Source of the DNA: Marinoscillum sp. 108
GTDB taxonomy: Bacteria > Bacteroidota > Bacteroidia > Cytophagales > Cyclobacteriaceae
Direction: 5' to 3'
DNA: 64,000 nucleotides
NCBI RefSeq assembly: GCF_902506655.1
Contig: NZ_LR734808.1
Location: 3,532,501 to 3,596,500 of the forward strand
Positions 1-9,288 of this stretch are shown piece by piece. The notes under the pieces are model-generated. The model was not told the origin of the DNA. It searched no databases and saw only the letters and a program-made list of their open reading frames with translations. Positions within the stretch are counted from its first letter, which is position 1; the number at the start of each line of letters is the position of its first letter. The translations under genes and the position numbers were made by a program.

Positions 1-797
1 CGGAGTACGCCGTGTTGGGCTTTGAGTATGGCTATGCCATGGCCACACCCAATGCATTGGTGATATGGGAAGCGCAGTTTGGTGATTTTTCCAATGGTGC
101 CCAGGTGATGATCGATCAGTTTATCACCAGTGCCGAGACTAAGTGGCAGCGAATGAACGGGCTGGTAATGCTCTTACCACACGGCTATGAAGGTCAGGGT
201 CCGGAGCACTCTAGTGCGAGGATGGAGCGATTTCTTCAGATGACTGCTCAGGAAAATATGATTGTTGCCGATGTGACCACTCCGGCCAACTTGTTCCATT
301 TGGTACGACGACAGCTTACCTGGGAATTCAGAAAGCCATGTGTGGTGTTCTCACCCAAGTCACTTTTGAGACACCCTAAGGTAGTTTCTCCGTTAGAGGA
401 GTTTACCAAAGGGAACTTCCAGGAAGTAATCGGTGATGACTATGTGACCAACAAGAGCGTGAAGAAAGTACTCCTTTGTACAGGGAAAGTCTATTTTGAC
501 CTGCAGGAAGAGCAGCAAAAGAAGAAGGTAAAGGATGTAGCCATCGTAAGATTGGAGCAGCTGTACCCGTTCCCAAAGAAGCAATTGGAGGCCGTGTTGA
601 AGAAATACAATAACCCGCAACTGGTGTGGGTACAAGAGGAACCTGAAAATATGGGTGCCTGGGGATTTATGTTAAGAATATCCGGGTTAACACTGAAACT
701 AGTGGCTCGTAAGCCAATGGCTTCACCCGCTACAGGGTACTCTAAAGTTCACAAGCGTGAACAAGCAGAAATAGTGAATAAAGCATTTGAAATATAA
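1..797 (+). CDS. sucA: 2-oxoglutarate dehydrogenase E1 component, C-terminal part (5' end outside window)
   Basis: Thiamine-diphosphate E1 subunit of the 2-oxoglutarate dehydrogenase complex of the TCA cycle; it decarboxylates 2-oxoglutarate and passes the succinyl group to E2. The reading frame is open from base 3, so the start lies upstream; about 264 C-terminal residues are present. The first visible residues [11 protein letters not shown], then GQVMIDQF-like and GPEHSSAR segments, are typical of the E1 C-terminal half, as is the tail ending [16 protein letters not shown]. The stop lies 10 bases before the sucB start, so the two are surely one operon. Only the truncation by the window edge limits this call. 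Confidence 0.93.
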   Translation, partial: EYAVLGFEYGYAMATPNALVIWEAQFGDFSNGAQVMIDQFITSAETKWQRMNGLVMLLPHGYEGQGPEHSSARMERFLQMTAQENMIVADVTTPANLFHLVRRQLTWEFRKPCVVFSPKSLLRHPKVVSPLEEFTKGNFQEVIGDDYVTNKSVKKVLLCTGKVYFDLQEEQQKKKVKDVAIVRLEQLYPFPKKQLEAVLKKYNNPQLVWVQEEPENMGAWGFMLRISGLTLKLVARKPMASPATGYSKVHKREQAEIVNKAFEI

Positions 798-807
798 TAA
801 GACAATT

Positions 808-2361
808 ATGAGCCTTGAAATGAAAGTACCGGCAGTAGGTGAATCAATCACGGAAGTCACGGTAGCACAATGGACCAAAAAGGACGGAGATATTGTGGAG
901 ATGGATGAGGTGATTTGCGAACTGGAATCAGACAAAGCCACCTTTGAAGTGACAGCAGAAGCGGCTGGGCAGCTGAGTATCAAAGCTCAGGAAGGAGATA
1001 CTTTGGATATAGGTGCAGTACTCTGCACTATAGATGAGTCGAAGGCTCCGGCCGGAGAGGATGCCCCTAAAACAAGCGAACCTGCATCAGCGGGTGCTGC
1101 TAAGGAAAGCAAGGCTACCGGGGAGACTGTCGAAATGAAAGTACCGGCTGTTGGAGAGTCCATCAATGAGGTGACCATTTCGTCCTGGACTAAAAAGAGT
1201 GGTGATACTGTGGAGTTGGATGAGGTAATTGCAGAGATCGAGTCTGACAAGGCTACTTTCGAACTGACTGCTGAAGCCAATGGCAAGCTGGAGATCATAG
1301 CGGAGGAAGGTACTACCCTGGAAATAGGCGCCCTGATTTGTAAGATAGAAGTTACAGATGGGGGTGGAGCCAGCGCACCGGCATCTTCATCCTCTTCAGG
1401 GAGCGCAGCCAGTGGCTCCTCCGAGTCTAAGGAGACTTATGCTACGGGACATGCATCACCAGCCGCAGCAAAGATCCTACAGGAAAAAGGAATATCCGCC
1501 GACGCGGTGACGGGTAGTGGAAAAGACGGGCGTATTACCAAGGAAGATGCGATGAACGCTGAAAAATCAGCTCCTAAGCAGGAGGTTATCAAAGATAAGG
1601 CTCCCGCAAAGCCTGAGTCTAAGCCTGCTTTCGAGGCTCCAGAAATAAAATCTGGTGTAAGTCGTGGGCAGAATCGCCAGAAAATGACTTCTCTGAGAAA
1701 AACGGTTTCCAGAAGGCTAGTCTCCGTGAAGAATGAGACCGCCATGCTCACTACATTCAATGAAGTGAACATGGGGCCTATCATGGAGCTTAGAAAAAAA
1801 TACAAGGAGTCCTTCAAAGAGAAGTACGAGGTAGGATTGGGCTTCATGTCCTTTTTCACCAAAGCATGTACAATGGCTCTTCAGGATTGGCCGGCAGTGA
1901 ATGCCATGATCGATGGTGAAGAGATTGTCTACAGTGACTACTGTGATGTATCCATTGCCGTATCGGCTCCTAAGGGATTGGTGGTGCCTGTGATTCGAAA
2001 TGCAGAGTCACTGAGCTTTGACCAGATCGAAAAGGAAGTGGTGAGACTGGCCACCAAGGCACGTGATGGTAAGCTGAGTATTGACGAAATGCAAGGTGGT
2101 ACCTTTACGATTACCAACGGTGGGATATTTGGATCTATGCTGTCTACGCCTATAATCAATGCCCCTCAGTCTGCTATTTTGGGGATGCATAACATCGTGG
2201 AGCGCCCCGTGGTAGAAAATGGAGCAGTGGTGGTAAGGCCTATCATGTATGTAGCTTTATCTTATGACCACAGAATCATTGATGGACGTGAGTCCGTGAG
2301 CTTCCTGGTGCGAGTGAAGCAGTTGTTGGAAGATCCAACAAGACTTTTGTTGGGAGTATAA
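808..2361 (+). CDS. sucB: dihydrolipoyllysine-residue succinyltransferase (E2 of 2-oxoglutarate dehydrogenase), two lipoyl domains
   Basis: E2 core of the 2-oxoglutarate dehydrogenase complex; it moves succinyl from the lipoyl arm to CoA. The ATG at 808 (517 residues) is preferred over a TTG at 787 because the lipoyl domain begins at once ([14 protein letters not shown]). Two lipoyl domains are visible, each with an ESDKATFE lipoylation motif (lysines near residues 43 and 148). A Ser/Ala-rich linker, a peripheral-subunit-binding domain (about 209-245) and the acyltransferase domain follow. The catalytic motif is DHRIIDG (His about 488, Asp about 492). Many bacterial E2o proteins carry one lipoyl domain; two near-identical ones suggest an internal duplication. 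It lies between sucA and lpd. Confidence 0.95.
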   Translation: MSLEMKVPAVGESITEVTVAQWTKKDGDIVEMDEVICELESDKATFEVTAEAAGQLSIKAQEGDTLDIGAVLCTIDESKAPAGEDAPKTSEPASAGAAKESKATGETVEMKVPAVGESINEVTISSWTKKSGDTVELDEVIAEIESDKATFELTAEANGKLEIIAEEGTTLEIGALICKIEVTDGGGASAPASSSSSGSAASGSSESKETYATGHASPAAAKILQEKGISADAVTGSGKDGRITKEDAMNAEKSAPKQEVIKDKAPAKPESKPAFEAPEIKSGVSRGQNRQKMTSLRKTVSRRLVSVKNETAMLTTFNEVNMGPIMELRKKYKESFKEKYEVGLGFMSFFTKACTMALQDWPAVNAMIDGEEIVYSDYCDVSIAVSAPKGLVVPVIRNAESLSFDQIEKEVVRLATKARDGKLSIDEMQGGTFTITNGGIFGSMLSTPIINAPQSAILGMHNIVERPVVENGAVVVRPIMYVALSYDHRIIDGRESVSFLVRVKQLLEDPTRLLLGV

Positions 2362-2474
2362 AGTGAGCCTTTTGTCCTATTGATCTAAAAATGAAATAAT
2401 GCAGATAGCGTTGAGCCATTGTGTCATGTGGCTTAGTTAATGACTAGCTGCTGGGTACCCAAATATTAAATACT

Positions 2475-3872
2475 ATGCAATACGATGTAACGGTAATCGG
2501 ATCAGGACCAGGAGGTTATGTAGCAGCCATCAGAGCTGCACAGCTCGGCTTCAAAACAGCCATTATTGAAAAGTACCCTACTCTGGGTGGGACTTGCCTG
2601 AATGTGGGATGTATTCCATCCAAGGCATTGCTGGACTCCTCCGAGCATTTTCATAATGCCGAAACTACTTTTAAAGAGCATGGTATAGACATCAGCCAGC
2701 CCAAGGTTAATCTAAAACAGATGATTGCCCGCAAGGCTGATGTGGTGAAACAAAACGTAGAGGGGATTTCGTACCTGATGAACAAGAATAAAATCGATGT
2801 TTATGAGGGTGTTGGCTCCTTTAAAGATAAGCACACCATTCTGATCAAATCACAAAAGGAGGAGAAGGAGATCACCTCTGACAAAATTATAATTGCTACA
2901 GGTTCTAAGCCCTCATCACTTCCCTTTATCAAGTTGGATAAGAAAAGAGTGATTACCAGTACGGAAGCATTGGAGCTCAAAGAAGTGCCTAAGCACATGA
3001 TCATCATAGGAGGTGGCGTCATTGGTATGGAGTTGGGTTCCGTATATGCGCGTCTTGGAGCGAAAATATCTGTGGTAGAGTTTCTGGATAACCTCATCCC
3101 TTCCATGGATGGCACTATGGGCAAGGAGTTGCAGAAGTCATTGAAGAAGCTTGGGTTTGATATCTACCTGAGTCATAAAGTGACTGCAGTAGCGGCTAAA
3201 GGCAAAGAAGTGACCATCACTGCGGAGAACTCAAAAGGGGAGAATTTGGAGCTGAAGGGTGACTATTGTCTGGTGTCCATAGGCAGGAGACCATATACCG
3301 ATGGTCTGAATTTGGAGAATGCCGGGGTGAAGATGACCGACCGTGGACAGATAGAAGTGGACGAACACCTCAAGACTAATGTAGACAATATCTGGGCGAT
3401 TGGAGATGTAGTGAAAGGCGCCATGCTGGCTCACAAGGCAGAAGAAGAGGGTGTTTTTGTGGCAGAGCAGATGGCCGGTCAGAAGCCACACATCAACTAT
3501 AACCTGATACCGGGTGTGGTATACACGTGGCCAGAGGTAGCCAGTGTAGGATACACCGAGGAACAGTTGAAAGATCAGGGGCGAAAGTACAAAACAGGAA
3601 AATTTCCTTATAAAGCCCTGGGGCGTGCACGCGCCTCTATGGACCTGGATGGGCTGGTGAAGGTCTTGGCGGATAAAGAGACCGATGAGATACTCGGGAT
3701 TCACATTATAGGAGCACGTGCAGCTGATATGATTGCTGCCGGAGTTACCGCTATGGAGTTTAGAGCTTCAGCTGAGGACGTAGCCAGAATGTCCCATGCG
3801 CATCCTACATATATGGAAGCAGTGAAGGAAGCTTGTCTGGCGGCTACTGATAACCGTCCAATTCATGTTTGA
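2475..3872 (+). CDS. lpd: dihydrolipoyl dehydrogenase (E3)
   Basis: FAD flavoprotein that reoxidises dihydrolipoamide with NAD+, shared by 2-oxoacid dehydrogenase complexes. The 465 residues match the family length. Visible motifs: N-terminal FAD-binding GSGPGG (about 9-14); the redox disulfide in GGTCLNVGCIPSK (Cys41, Cys46); the NAD-binding GGGVIGMELGSVYARLG; and the C-terminal dimer-interface HAHPTYMEA with catalytic His443 and Glu448. It lies 113 bases after sucB on the same strand, so all three complex subunits are together here. That spacing could hold its own promoter, but I see no clear one. Confidence 0.96.
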   Translation: MQYDVTVIGSGPGGYVAAIRAAQLGFKTAIIEKYPTLGGTCLNVGCIPSKALLDSSEHFHNAETTFKEHGIDISQPKVNLKQMIARKADVVKQNVEGISYLMNKNKIDVYEGVGSFKDKHTILIKSQKEEKEITSDKIIIATGSKPSSLPFIKLDKKRVITSTEALELKEVPKHMIIIGGGVIGMELGSVYARLGAKISVVEFLDNLIPSMDGTMGKELQKSLKKLGFDIYLSHKVTAVAAKGKEVTITAENSKGENLELKGDYCLVSIGRRPYTDGLNLENAGVKMTDRGQIEVDEHLKTNVDNIWAIGDVVKGAMLAHKAEEEGVFVAEQMAGQKPHINYNLIPGVVYTWPEVASVGYTEEQLKDQGRKYKTGKFPYKALGRARASMDLDGLVKVLADKETDEILGIHIIGARAADMIAAGVTAMEFRASAEDVARMSHAHPTYMEAVKEACLAATDNRPIHV

Positions 3873-4006
3873 GTAAGTATGTCTTAAGGGGTTTTTTCGT
3901 TATATTAGGGTGAAGGCATTCGTGGTTGCACTCAATCCTTTGTGTGTTTGAGTGTCATTCTTCGAGTGAAAACCAATGGTTGTTGGTTGAAAGATGGCCT
4001 CTATCG

Positions 4007-4034
4007 AAAAGGATAGTAGTATCAATATCCTTTT
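4007..4034 (+). terminator. A/T-rich hairpin with following T-rich stretch, between lpd and the sensor kinase
   Basis: AAAAGGATA (4007-4015) and TATCCTTTT (4026-4034) form a 9-base-pair stem with a 10-base loop, followed by TATTATTTT. It could end lpd transcripts 135 bases past the stop. The stem is weak and lies only 18 bases before the next start, so a regulatory role for the next gene is equally possible. Confidence 0.3.
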
Positions 4035-4052
4035 TATTATTTTCGATACCCT

Positions 4053-5801
4053 ATGCTGAGAGTATTACTTGCATTTTTCTTTATCCTGATTTTTTGGTCG
4101 GGCCATGCTCAGGAATACCCTCTATCGAAAAGTGATTCAGGCATTGTATTCAAGAGCTTGGAGAAATACGAAGCCCTCATCGCCAAGGATGACTTTCGGG
4201 GAGCCTCAGGGGCACTGAACGATGTGGCTTTCGTCTACTGGAACAACAATCACTATGCTGAAGCGGCTACCTACTATGAGAAGTCGCTGGTGCTCAATGA
4301 GCGTGTTTCCAATGAGAATGGCATTGCCATGATCAACAATAACCTTGGAATGCTCTATGCGGATATTGGTCGCTACGAAGAATCTTTGGCGGCATTTACC
4401 AAAACACTCGCAGCACGAAGAGCCTCCAATGAGCCGGCAGGAGTCATATCTGCTCTGGTGAATATATCCGTCGTTCTCAATAACCTCCACAAGTATTCAG
4501 AATCCATCAAACACCTCTCTGAGGCCATCGATATCGCCCGGGAGCTGTATGATAAGCACCAGATGCGGAGTGTCTATGGGATGCTCTCCGAAACCTATGA
4601 GAAAATGGGTGAGGTGGAAAAGTCGCTCCAGTATTTTGAACTCTACAAATCCTTTCATGAAGACATACAGCGAGCGGAGATCAAGGGGATGAACCGTGAA
4701 CTGGCGGAGGAAAGACTCGAAAAGCAGGTGCTAGAGGCAGACAAGGCCAAGAAGGAAATAGAATTGCTAAAACAGCAGTTGGAAATCTACGAGAAAGAAG
4801 CCCAGCTTCAGGCAAAGGACTCTATCAACCAAAGTCTTTACTCTAATCTGAGTAGAAAGGAAGTGGAGATAGAGCTGTTGGAGCGCGATAAAGAACTTAC
4901 AGCCATGGCCGCAGCAGCCAGGGAGGCCGAAAACAAAAAGCTTCAGAGTCAGAAGGCTTACCTAAGGAATTCGCTCATCATCACCATACTGGCCGTAGTG
5001 GTCATTGGCATACTGATTTTGATCAATATTTTCAGGTCCAGAAAGTATAACAAGGAGCTACTTCTCAAGAACGAATCTATAGAAGTCCAACGACGGGAGT
5101 TGGAAATTGCCAACGAAACTAAAGACCGAATTTTCTCGATCATCTCACATGACCTCCGAAGCCCGATTGGCTCCCTGGAGGGTTTTTTCTTTTATGTTAT
5201 CGATGACTTTGAGATGTCAGATGATCTGAGAAAAGCACTCAATAGTGTTCAGAATCAGCTCACCAACAGCGCAAGTCTGGTGGATAATTTACTCAACTGG
5301 TCACGCTCTCAGATCAAGAAGGAAGAACCACATATAGAAGAGGTGGAGGTAGCCAAGCTGGTGGAAGAAACCTTCAGGTTGCTTCGCCATCAGGCCACAA
5401 CCAAGCAAATTGAATTGATTTCTAATCTATCCCCTACCGACAGGTTAATATCCGACACCCAAATGGTCAATATTGTGGTGAGAAACCTGGTCCAAAACGC
5501 TATCAAATTTACCCCAAAAGGAGGCACCGTGGTAGTAGATTTTGAAACCGACCAAAAGGGTGATTGCCTCAAAATCTTTGATAATGGTATCGGAATGGAT
5601 GAACAGAAAATTGCCTCTCTTTTTAATATTTCTACGAACCACAGTACACTTGGTACCGAACATGAAATGGGCTCAGGTTTGGGACTTATCCTTTGTAAAG
5701 AACTTATAGAAAAGGTGGGAGGGCTCATTGAAGTCTCCAGCCAACCCGGAAATGGAACCGAATTTTCCTTAAGATTTACTAAAACCGAATACCAAACCTA
5801 G
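4053..5801 (+). CDS. TPR-containing sensor histidine kinase
   Basis: Membrane sensor kinase of 582 residues. Order: signal peptide (MLRVLLAFFFILIFWSGHAQ), periplasmic TPR repeats (about 25-190), a long charged coiled coil (about 190-290), one transmembrane helix (about 307-328), then a cytoplasmic HisKA domain with phospho-acceptor His366 in ISHDLRSPIG. The HATPase_c domain has N box NLVQNAIKFTP, G1 DNGIGM and G2 GSGLGL. No receiver domain and no response regulator gene lie nearby, so the partner is unknown. The next gene starts 6 bases after the stop, so the pair is translationally close and probably works together. TPR sensor kinases of this form are common in Bacteroidota. Confidence 0.9.
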   Translation: MLRVLLAFFFILIFWSGHAQEYPLSKSDSGIVFKSLEKYEALIAKDDFRGASGALNDVAFVYWNNNHYAEAATYYEKSLVLNERVSNENGIAMINNNLGMLYADIGRYEESLAAFTKTLAARRASNEPAGVISALVNISVVLNNLHKYSESIKHLSEAIDIARELYDKHQMRSVYGMLSETYEKMGEVEKSLQYFELYKSFHEDIQRAEIKGMNRELAEERLEKQVLEADKAKKEIELLKQQLEIYEKEAQLQAKDSINQSLYSNLSRKEVEIELLERDKELTAMAAAAREAENKKLQSQKAYLRNSLIITILAVVVIGILILINIFRSRKYNKELLLKNESIEVQRRELEIANETKDRIFSIISHDLRSPIGSLEGFFFYVIDDFEMSDDLRKALNSVQNQLTNSASLVDNLLNWSRSQIKKEEPHIEEVEVAKLVEETFRLLRHQATTKQIELISNLSPTDRLISDTQMVNIVVRNLVQNAIKFTPKGGTVVVDFETDQKGDCLKIFDNGIGMDEQKIASLFNISTNHSTLGTEHEMGSGLGLILCKELIEKVGGLIEVSSQPGNGTEFSLRFTKTEYQT

Positions 5802-5807
5802 CTTTAA

Positions 5808-7535
5808 ATGAGATTCTTTATTTATTCAATTGTTTTCCTGACGGGAGCAGTATGTCTTGCTCAGAACCGTCCCACACACTTCACAGACTCAACCGGCGCG
5901 CTCTATTGGCGAAAGTCCACTCCCGTTTACCTTTTTGTGTCAGATGCACCAGATGGAGACAAGGAGCGTTTGAAGAGCAAGGCAACGGCTCAATACGCCG
6001 ATCCATTTTATCTGGATACCGAAGGTGTTAACTATATCAGATCGAGGAATGCCGTGGATCCTGAAACCAAGCGGGTGATTCCGGACAGCGAAGTGATGTT
6101 TGAAATATACGCGGATGGCATTGCTCCGGTGACTTCCGTTTCTTACGAAAATGTGAATAAATTTCAAGGTGACCTGCTGTACTACAAGGCTGGAGTCAGC
6201 GTATCCCTGGAAGCAAAAGATCAGCTATCTGGTGTCAGAAAATTGGAATATGCCATCAATGATGGAAAATATACTCCTTACCAAAAGCCGCTAACCTTTC
6301 AGGATCCCGGTATTTATGAAGTAGAGTATTACAGTGAGGATGAGGTAGGCAATGTGGAAGGCAAGAAGAGCATAAGCTTTGTGGTGGATCCCACACCGCC
6401 ATATTCTGATCTTACCATCAATGGGATTACTGAGGATGAGGTGATCTCCACCGGTTCAAAACTATATATTCTGGCTTTGGACTCTATTTCAGGGGTCGCT
6501 TCTGTTTACTATAAGTTTGACGATCAGCCCTTCAAAAAGTACAATGGATTGCAATTACCAACTGCCCAGCTGGAAGAGGGCGAACACACCATTACCTACT
6601 ATGCTGAGGATAAGGTCAAAAATGTAGAGGAGCACAAGAGTTTCACTTTCTTCCTTGATAAATCCGCTCCGCTCATGGTTGCAGATGTATTGGGAGACCG
6701 GTTTATCGTGATGGATGAGGTTTATTTTTCTGGCAGAACAAAACTAAAGTTAACGGCCGTGGACAACAAAGTAGGGGTGAAAGAAGTGATGTATTCGGTG
6801 GATAATGAGGAGTTCAAGAAGTACGAGAAGCCATTTTATCTTCCAAGTGTTTCCGGGGTTCACCTGATCAAGTACTACTCGGTAGATAATCTTGATAATT
6901 CTACTGCAGACAGTAAAAACAGCCGCTACATTGGTCAGGGCGGGTTTGAAGAGTTCAAACACAATGTGAACAAATTTTATGTTGACCTTACAGGCCCAGT
7001 GATTAATCACAGCATCGGTAATTATACTTTCACCAGAAGTGATACGCTTTTCATAGGGCCGTATTCGAAAATCAAACTAACGGGTACAGACCCGGAATCA
7101 GGTTTTAAGAGTATTGCCTATAGCCTTGGGGGTGATGTGGGCGAGGAGCTGTACACCGAGCCTTTCACACTGACCAGAGAAGGATTCAACACCCTCAATT
7201 ATTATGGGTATGATAATGTGAACAACCGAAACATTGCCAAGTTCACATTCTACCTGGATGCTACGGCACCTAACATCTTCATACAATTTAATACGGGGAA
7301 TACCGATAGTAGGGAAGGGAAGCTTGTCTATCCTATCACATCGGGAATATTCCTGTCTGCTACGGACAAAACCTCCGGGGTGAATTCTGTGACCTATAGT
7401 TTGGATGACGCTCCATTCAAATCATATGCAGGGCTGATTTCAGGTATGAAGAAGGGCAAGCATACCCTGGTGGTGAAGGCCAAGGATTTCCTCAACAATG
7501 AAGCTGTCAAAGAGGTGACTTTCCACATTAAATAG
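5808..7535 (+). CDS. exported protein with tandem Ig-like / OmpL47-type repeats
   Basis: 575 residues with a signal peptide (cleavage near CLAQ). After a region of about 105 residues come at least five related beta-rich repeats of about 85-95 residues. Each has the pattern 'sDxxSGV..vxYsxD...fkxYxxP...G.hxixYysxDxxgN', as in EAKDQLSGVRKLEYAIND and SATDKTSGVNSVTYSLDD. This resembles OmpL47-type or bacterial Ig-like repeats. No anchor, T9SS tail or catalytic motif is visible. It is probably periplasmic or at the outer membrane. It follows the sensor kinase gene by 6 bases, so it may be its ligand-sensing partner (inference). Precise function unknown. Confidence 0.8.
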   Translation: MRFFIYSIVFLTGAVCLAQNRPTHFTDSTGALYWRKSTPVYLFVSDAPDGDKERLKSKATAQYADPFYLDTEGVNYIRSRNAVDPETKRVIPDSEVMFEIYADGIAPVTSVSYENVNKFQGDLLYYKAGVSVSLEAKDQLSGVRKLEYAINDGKYTPYQKPLTFQDPGIYEVEYYSEDEVGNVEGKKSISFVVDPTPPYSDLTINGITEDEVISTGSKLYILALDSISGVASVYYKFDDQPFKKYNGLQLPTAQLEEGEHTITYYAEDKVKNVEEHKSFTFFLDKSAPLMVADVLGDRFIVMDEVYFSGRTKLKLTAVDNKVGVKEVMYSVDNEEFKKYEKPFYLPSVSGVHLIKYYSVDNLDNSTADSKNSRYIGQGGFEEFKHNVNKFYVDLTGPVINHSIGNYTFTRSDTLFIGPYSKIKLTGTDPESGFKSIAYSLGGDVGEELYTEPFTLTREGFNTLNYYGYDNVNNRNIAKFTFYLDATAPNIFIQFNTGNTDSREGKLVYPITSGIFLSATDKTSGVNSVTYSLDDAPFKSYAGLISGMKKGKHTLVVKAKDFLNNEAVKEVTFHIK

Positions 7536-7543
7536 AAACAGAA

Positions 7544-7573
7544 AACCCGGCGAGATGCCTCGCCGGGTTTTTT
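7544..7573. terminator. strong bidirectional intrinsic terminator
   Basis: AACCCGGCGA (7544-7553) pairs perfectly with TCGCCGGGTT (7560-7569) around a 6-base loop and runs into seven Ts on the plus strand. The minus strand also has an A/T tail. It separates the kinase/repeat-protein pair from the convergent minus-strand operon. Confidence 0.88.
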
Positions 7574-7575
7574 TA

Positions 7576-7794
7576 TTATCTCATGGATTTATACGTCCGG
7601 AGGACTCCCACTACACCTACCAGAATGCCCAGGCCAAGACATGCATAGTACCATGGTTCGGACATGGTATAAGACCCTGATATGGCATTCCCAACTACGT
7701 TCCCCAGGTCTCTGGGTGAATGGGTTTGGGCCCAGTAGATCATAAATAATCCCACCGCAATGAATAAAATACCTCTGATCATTCCGCTTTTCAT
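7576..7794 (-). CDS. small two-helix membrane protein (DUF3185-like topology)
   Basis: 72 residues if started at the ATG at 7794 (MKSGMIRGILF); the longer open frame upstream overlaps the next gene and reads as unlikely sequence. Two hydrophobic helices flank a short polar loop containing SGSYTMSEPWYY. The layout is reminiscent of the small DUF3185 family, but I cannot confirm membership. It is the last gene of the minus-strand cluster, 77 bases after the VOC gene, and ends right at a bidirectional terminator. Function unknown. Confidence 0.6.
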   Translation of the reverse strand: MKSGMIRGILFIAVGLFMIYWAQTHSPRDLGNVVGNAISGSYTMSEPWYYACLGLGILVGVVGVLRTYKSMR

Positions 7795-7871
7795 GAATTT
7801 ATAGTTTGGTTTCACAGGACAACTTAATAAAAAACGGGCATTTAAAAATGGCGGTGAACCCACATCATGAG

Positions 7872-8249
7872 CTAAGACGACTTTTGCTTGAAAAAAGGGT
7901 TGTAAATCAAGCCGATGACATTTAGCCATGGATCCTTGACGAGCGCCACTTTGATTCCTTCTCCCACATCGTTGGGAGTTTCCAGTTCTTTGGCTCCATG
8001 GCTCACCATCTTGTCATAGGCATCCGTAATATCCTCTACAGCCCAGTAGGTTAGTACATTTTCGGTCCTTATGCCCTCTACCTTTTCGGGAAGGAGGCCA
8101 AGCTCATACCCCCCAATGTCAAAGCCAACATAGAATGGCTGGTCAAAGTATGGAGAAACACCAAAGGCACGCTCGTACCAGCTTCTGGCTTCTGCGAGAT
8201 CATCTACCTTGTAGATCGTGGTTCTCAGTCCTTGTGAGTTAATGCCCAT
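7872..8249 (-). CDS. VOC (glyoxalase/bleomycin-resistance fold) protein
   Basis: 125 residues that fit one vicinal-oxygen-chelate domain: an opening beta strand (LRTTIYKVDDLAEARSWYERAFG), the WYE-x-AFG helix, FDIGGYELGLLP in the middle, and the closing strand with DPWLNVIGLIYNPFF. VOC proteins bind a metal or small molecules; substrates range from methylglyoxal adducts to antibiotics and cannot be told here. Its first 11 bases overlap the end of the preceding gene, so the two are translationally coupled. It belongs to the WYL-regulated cluster. Confidence 0.85.
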   Translation of the reverse strand: MGINSQGLRTTIYKVDDLAEARSWYERAFGVSPYFDQPFYVGFDIGGYELGLLPEKVEGIRTENVLTYWAVEDITDAYDKMVSHGAKELETPNDVGEGIKVALVKDPWLNVIGLIYNPFFKQKSS

Positions 8250-8916
8250 TTTTCAGATTTGCTTGGATAGGATTTAAATGAAGTCCGGATCTTTTCACCT
8301 GATAGCGTAGGATAGTTTTAAGCTTTTCAGGTGTCACCCGCTTTGGGTCAGTGAGGTAAATCTCCTTGTGATAAGAAGTGATTTCCAACTGATTGGCTTT
8401 CACATAATCCATCAGTTGACCGATGGAAGGTTGCTCATCCTCCCAGGATCCTTTGTGCAGTATTTGCACGCACAGACCTTCTTCGAAAGATTCAAATTTG
8501 ACATCCTCAAGGCTCTTTATATGTGCCTTTTTAGTTTTGGCCAGGTGGACAGCCCTAAAGAAGTGATCAGATGCCACCATGTCTGGCATTCTGATGGAAA
8601 TTTTCCAGTACCATTCTGATCTGGGTGCCTGAGTGAAAAGGTGTTGCTGCGCTAGTCCGCCTGCTATCCACCAGTTACATTCCATTTTTGGAACCACAAA
8701 ATCGTTGTCTTCAGCCTTATTTATGAATTTGATGCCATAGGCCACGGCGTATATGGCCTCTATGGCCTGAAGAAACTGAGGGTCTTCCGGTGCAGACTGG
8801 CCAGCAATGGTCAGGTAGTAGTAATCTCCGAGGTGTATCAGATCGGGAGTGACTTTGGCTTTGTAGTAGAGCGGATCGGCTTTGGTCAGATCCAGTTTGC
8901 TTTCTAATGTTTCCAT
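8239..8916 (-). CDS. GyrI-like small-molecule-binding domain protein
   Basis: 225 residues from the ATG at 8916 (METLESKLDLTKADPLYYKAKV); the open frame reaches further upstream but would run into the preceding gene. The body resembles GyrI-like/SOUL-fold proteins of Bacteroidota: a two-lobed ligand-binding domain with SIRMPDMVASDHFFRAVHLA and a C-terminal PKRVTPEKLKTILRYQVKR tail. GyrI-like domains bind small hydrophobic or cationic molecules and often sit beside regulators. It lies 4 bases after the ABM-like gene and overlaps the VOC gene by 11 bases. The exact ligand is unknown. Confidence 0.75.
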   Translation of the reverse strand: METLESKLDLTKADPLYYKAKVTPDLIHLGDYYYLTIAGQSAPEDPQFLQAIEAIYAVAYGIKFINKAEDNDFVVPKMECNWWIAGGLAQQHLFTQAPRSEWYWKISIRMPDMVASDHFFRAVHLAKTKKAHIKSLEDVKFESFEEGLCVQILHKGSWEDEQPSIGQLMDYVKANQLEITSYHKEIYLTDPKRVTPEKLKTILRYQVKRSGLHLNPIQANLKNGH

Positions 8917-8920
8917 GGTG

Positions 8921-9220
8921 TCAGTTGGATTGAAGGGGTTGAAAATGAGCGAAAAACTTGGTTTCCTTAAAATAGTGTCCAAACTCAGAAGCTCTTGGGT
9001 GCTTTTCGAAGTTTTGCTGGGCCTCTTGTGCTTGTTTTGCATTTTCCCAAACGATGATATCCATGTAGGTGAGCGGGTCATTTAGCATCTGCTCAGTTTC
9101 TATGGAAACAACTCCATGGTATCCCGCCAGGATTTCCCGTACAAAAGCGAAGGCATTTGCAGGGTCTACTTTCTCATTAAGGGTGTAAACCACCACTTCT
9201 TTGATGTTTTGATTGGTCAT
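8921..9220 (-). CDS. dimeric alpha/beta-barrel (antibiotic biosynthesis monooxygenase-like) protein
   Basis: 99 residues, compatible with one ferredoxin-like dimeric alpha/beta-barrel domain (ABM/EthD group): an N-terminal strand (IKEVVVYTLNE), a helix with FAFVREILAGYHG, a central strand DIIVWENAKQAQEAQQNFEKHP and a C-terminal strand with HFQPL. Such proteins are small oxygenases or binding proteins; no cofactor is predicted. It is the first small gene downstream of the WYL regulator (68 bases) and upstream of the GyrI-like gene. Confidence 0.7.
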   Translation of the reverse strand: MTNQNIKEVVVYTLNEKVDPANAFAFVREILAGYHGVVSIETEQMLNDPLTYMDIIVWENAKQAQEAQQNFEKHPRASEFGHYFKETKFFAHFQPLQSN

Positions 9221-9288
9221 TTTTTCTTTGATTTTGTTTTATGAGACAAAGAAATGACCCGTAGTGACAACCCTATGTCACTTGATTT

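Noticed and set aside
3926-4135. 69-residue open frame after lpd
   Set aside because: It overlaps the signal peptide region of the kinase in another frame and has unlikely composition.
8917-9081. N-terminal extension of the GyrI-like protein to 9081
   Set aside because: It would overlap most of the ABM-like gene and reads as basic, low-quality sequence; the ATG at 8916 gives the domain directly.
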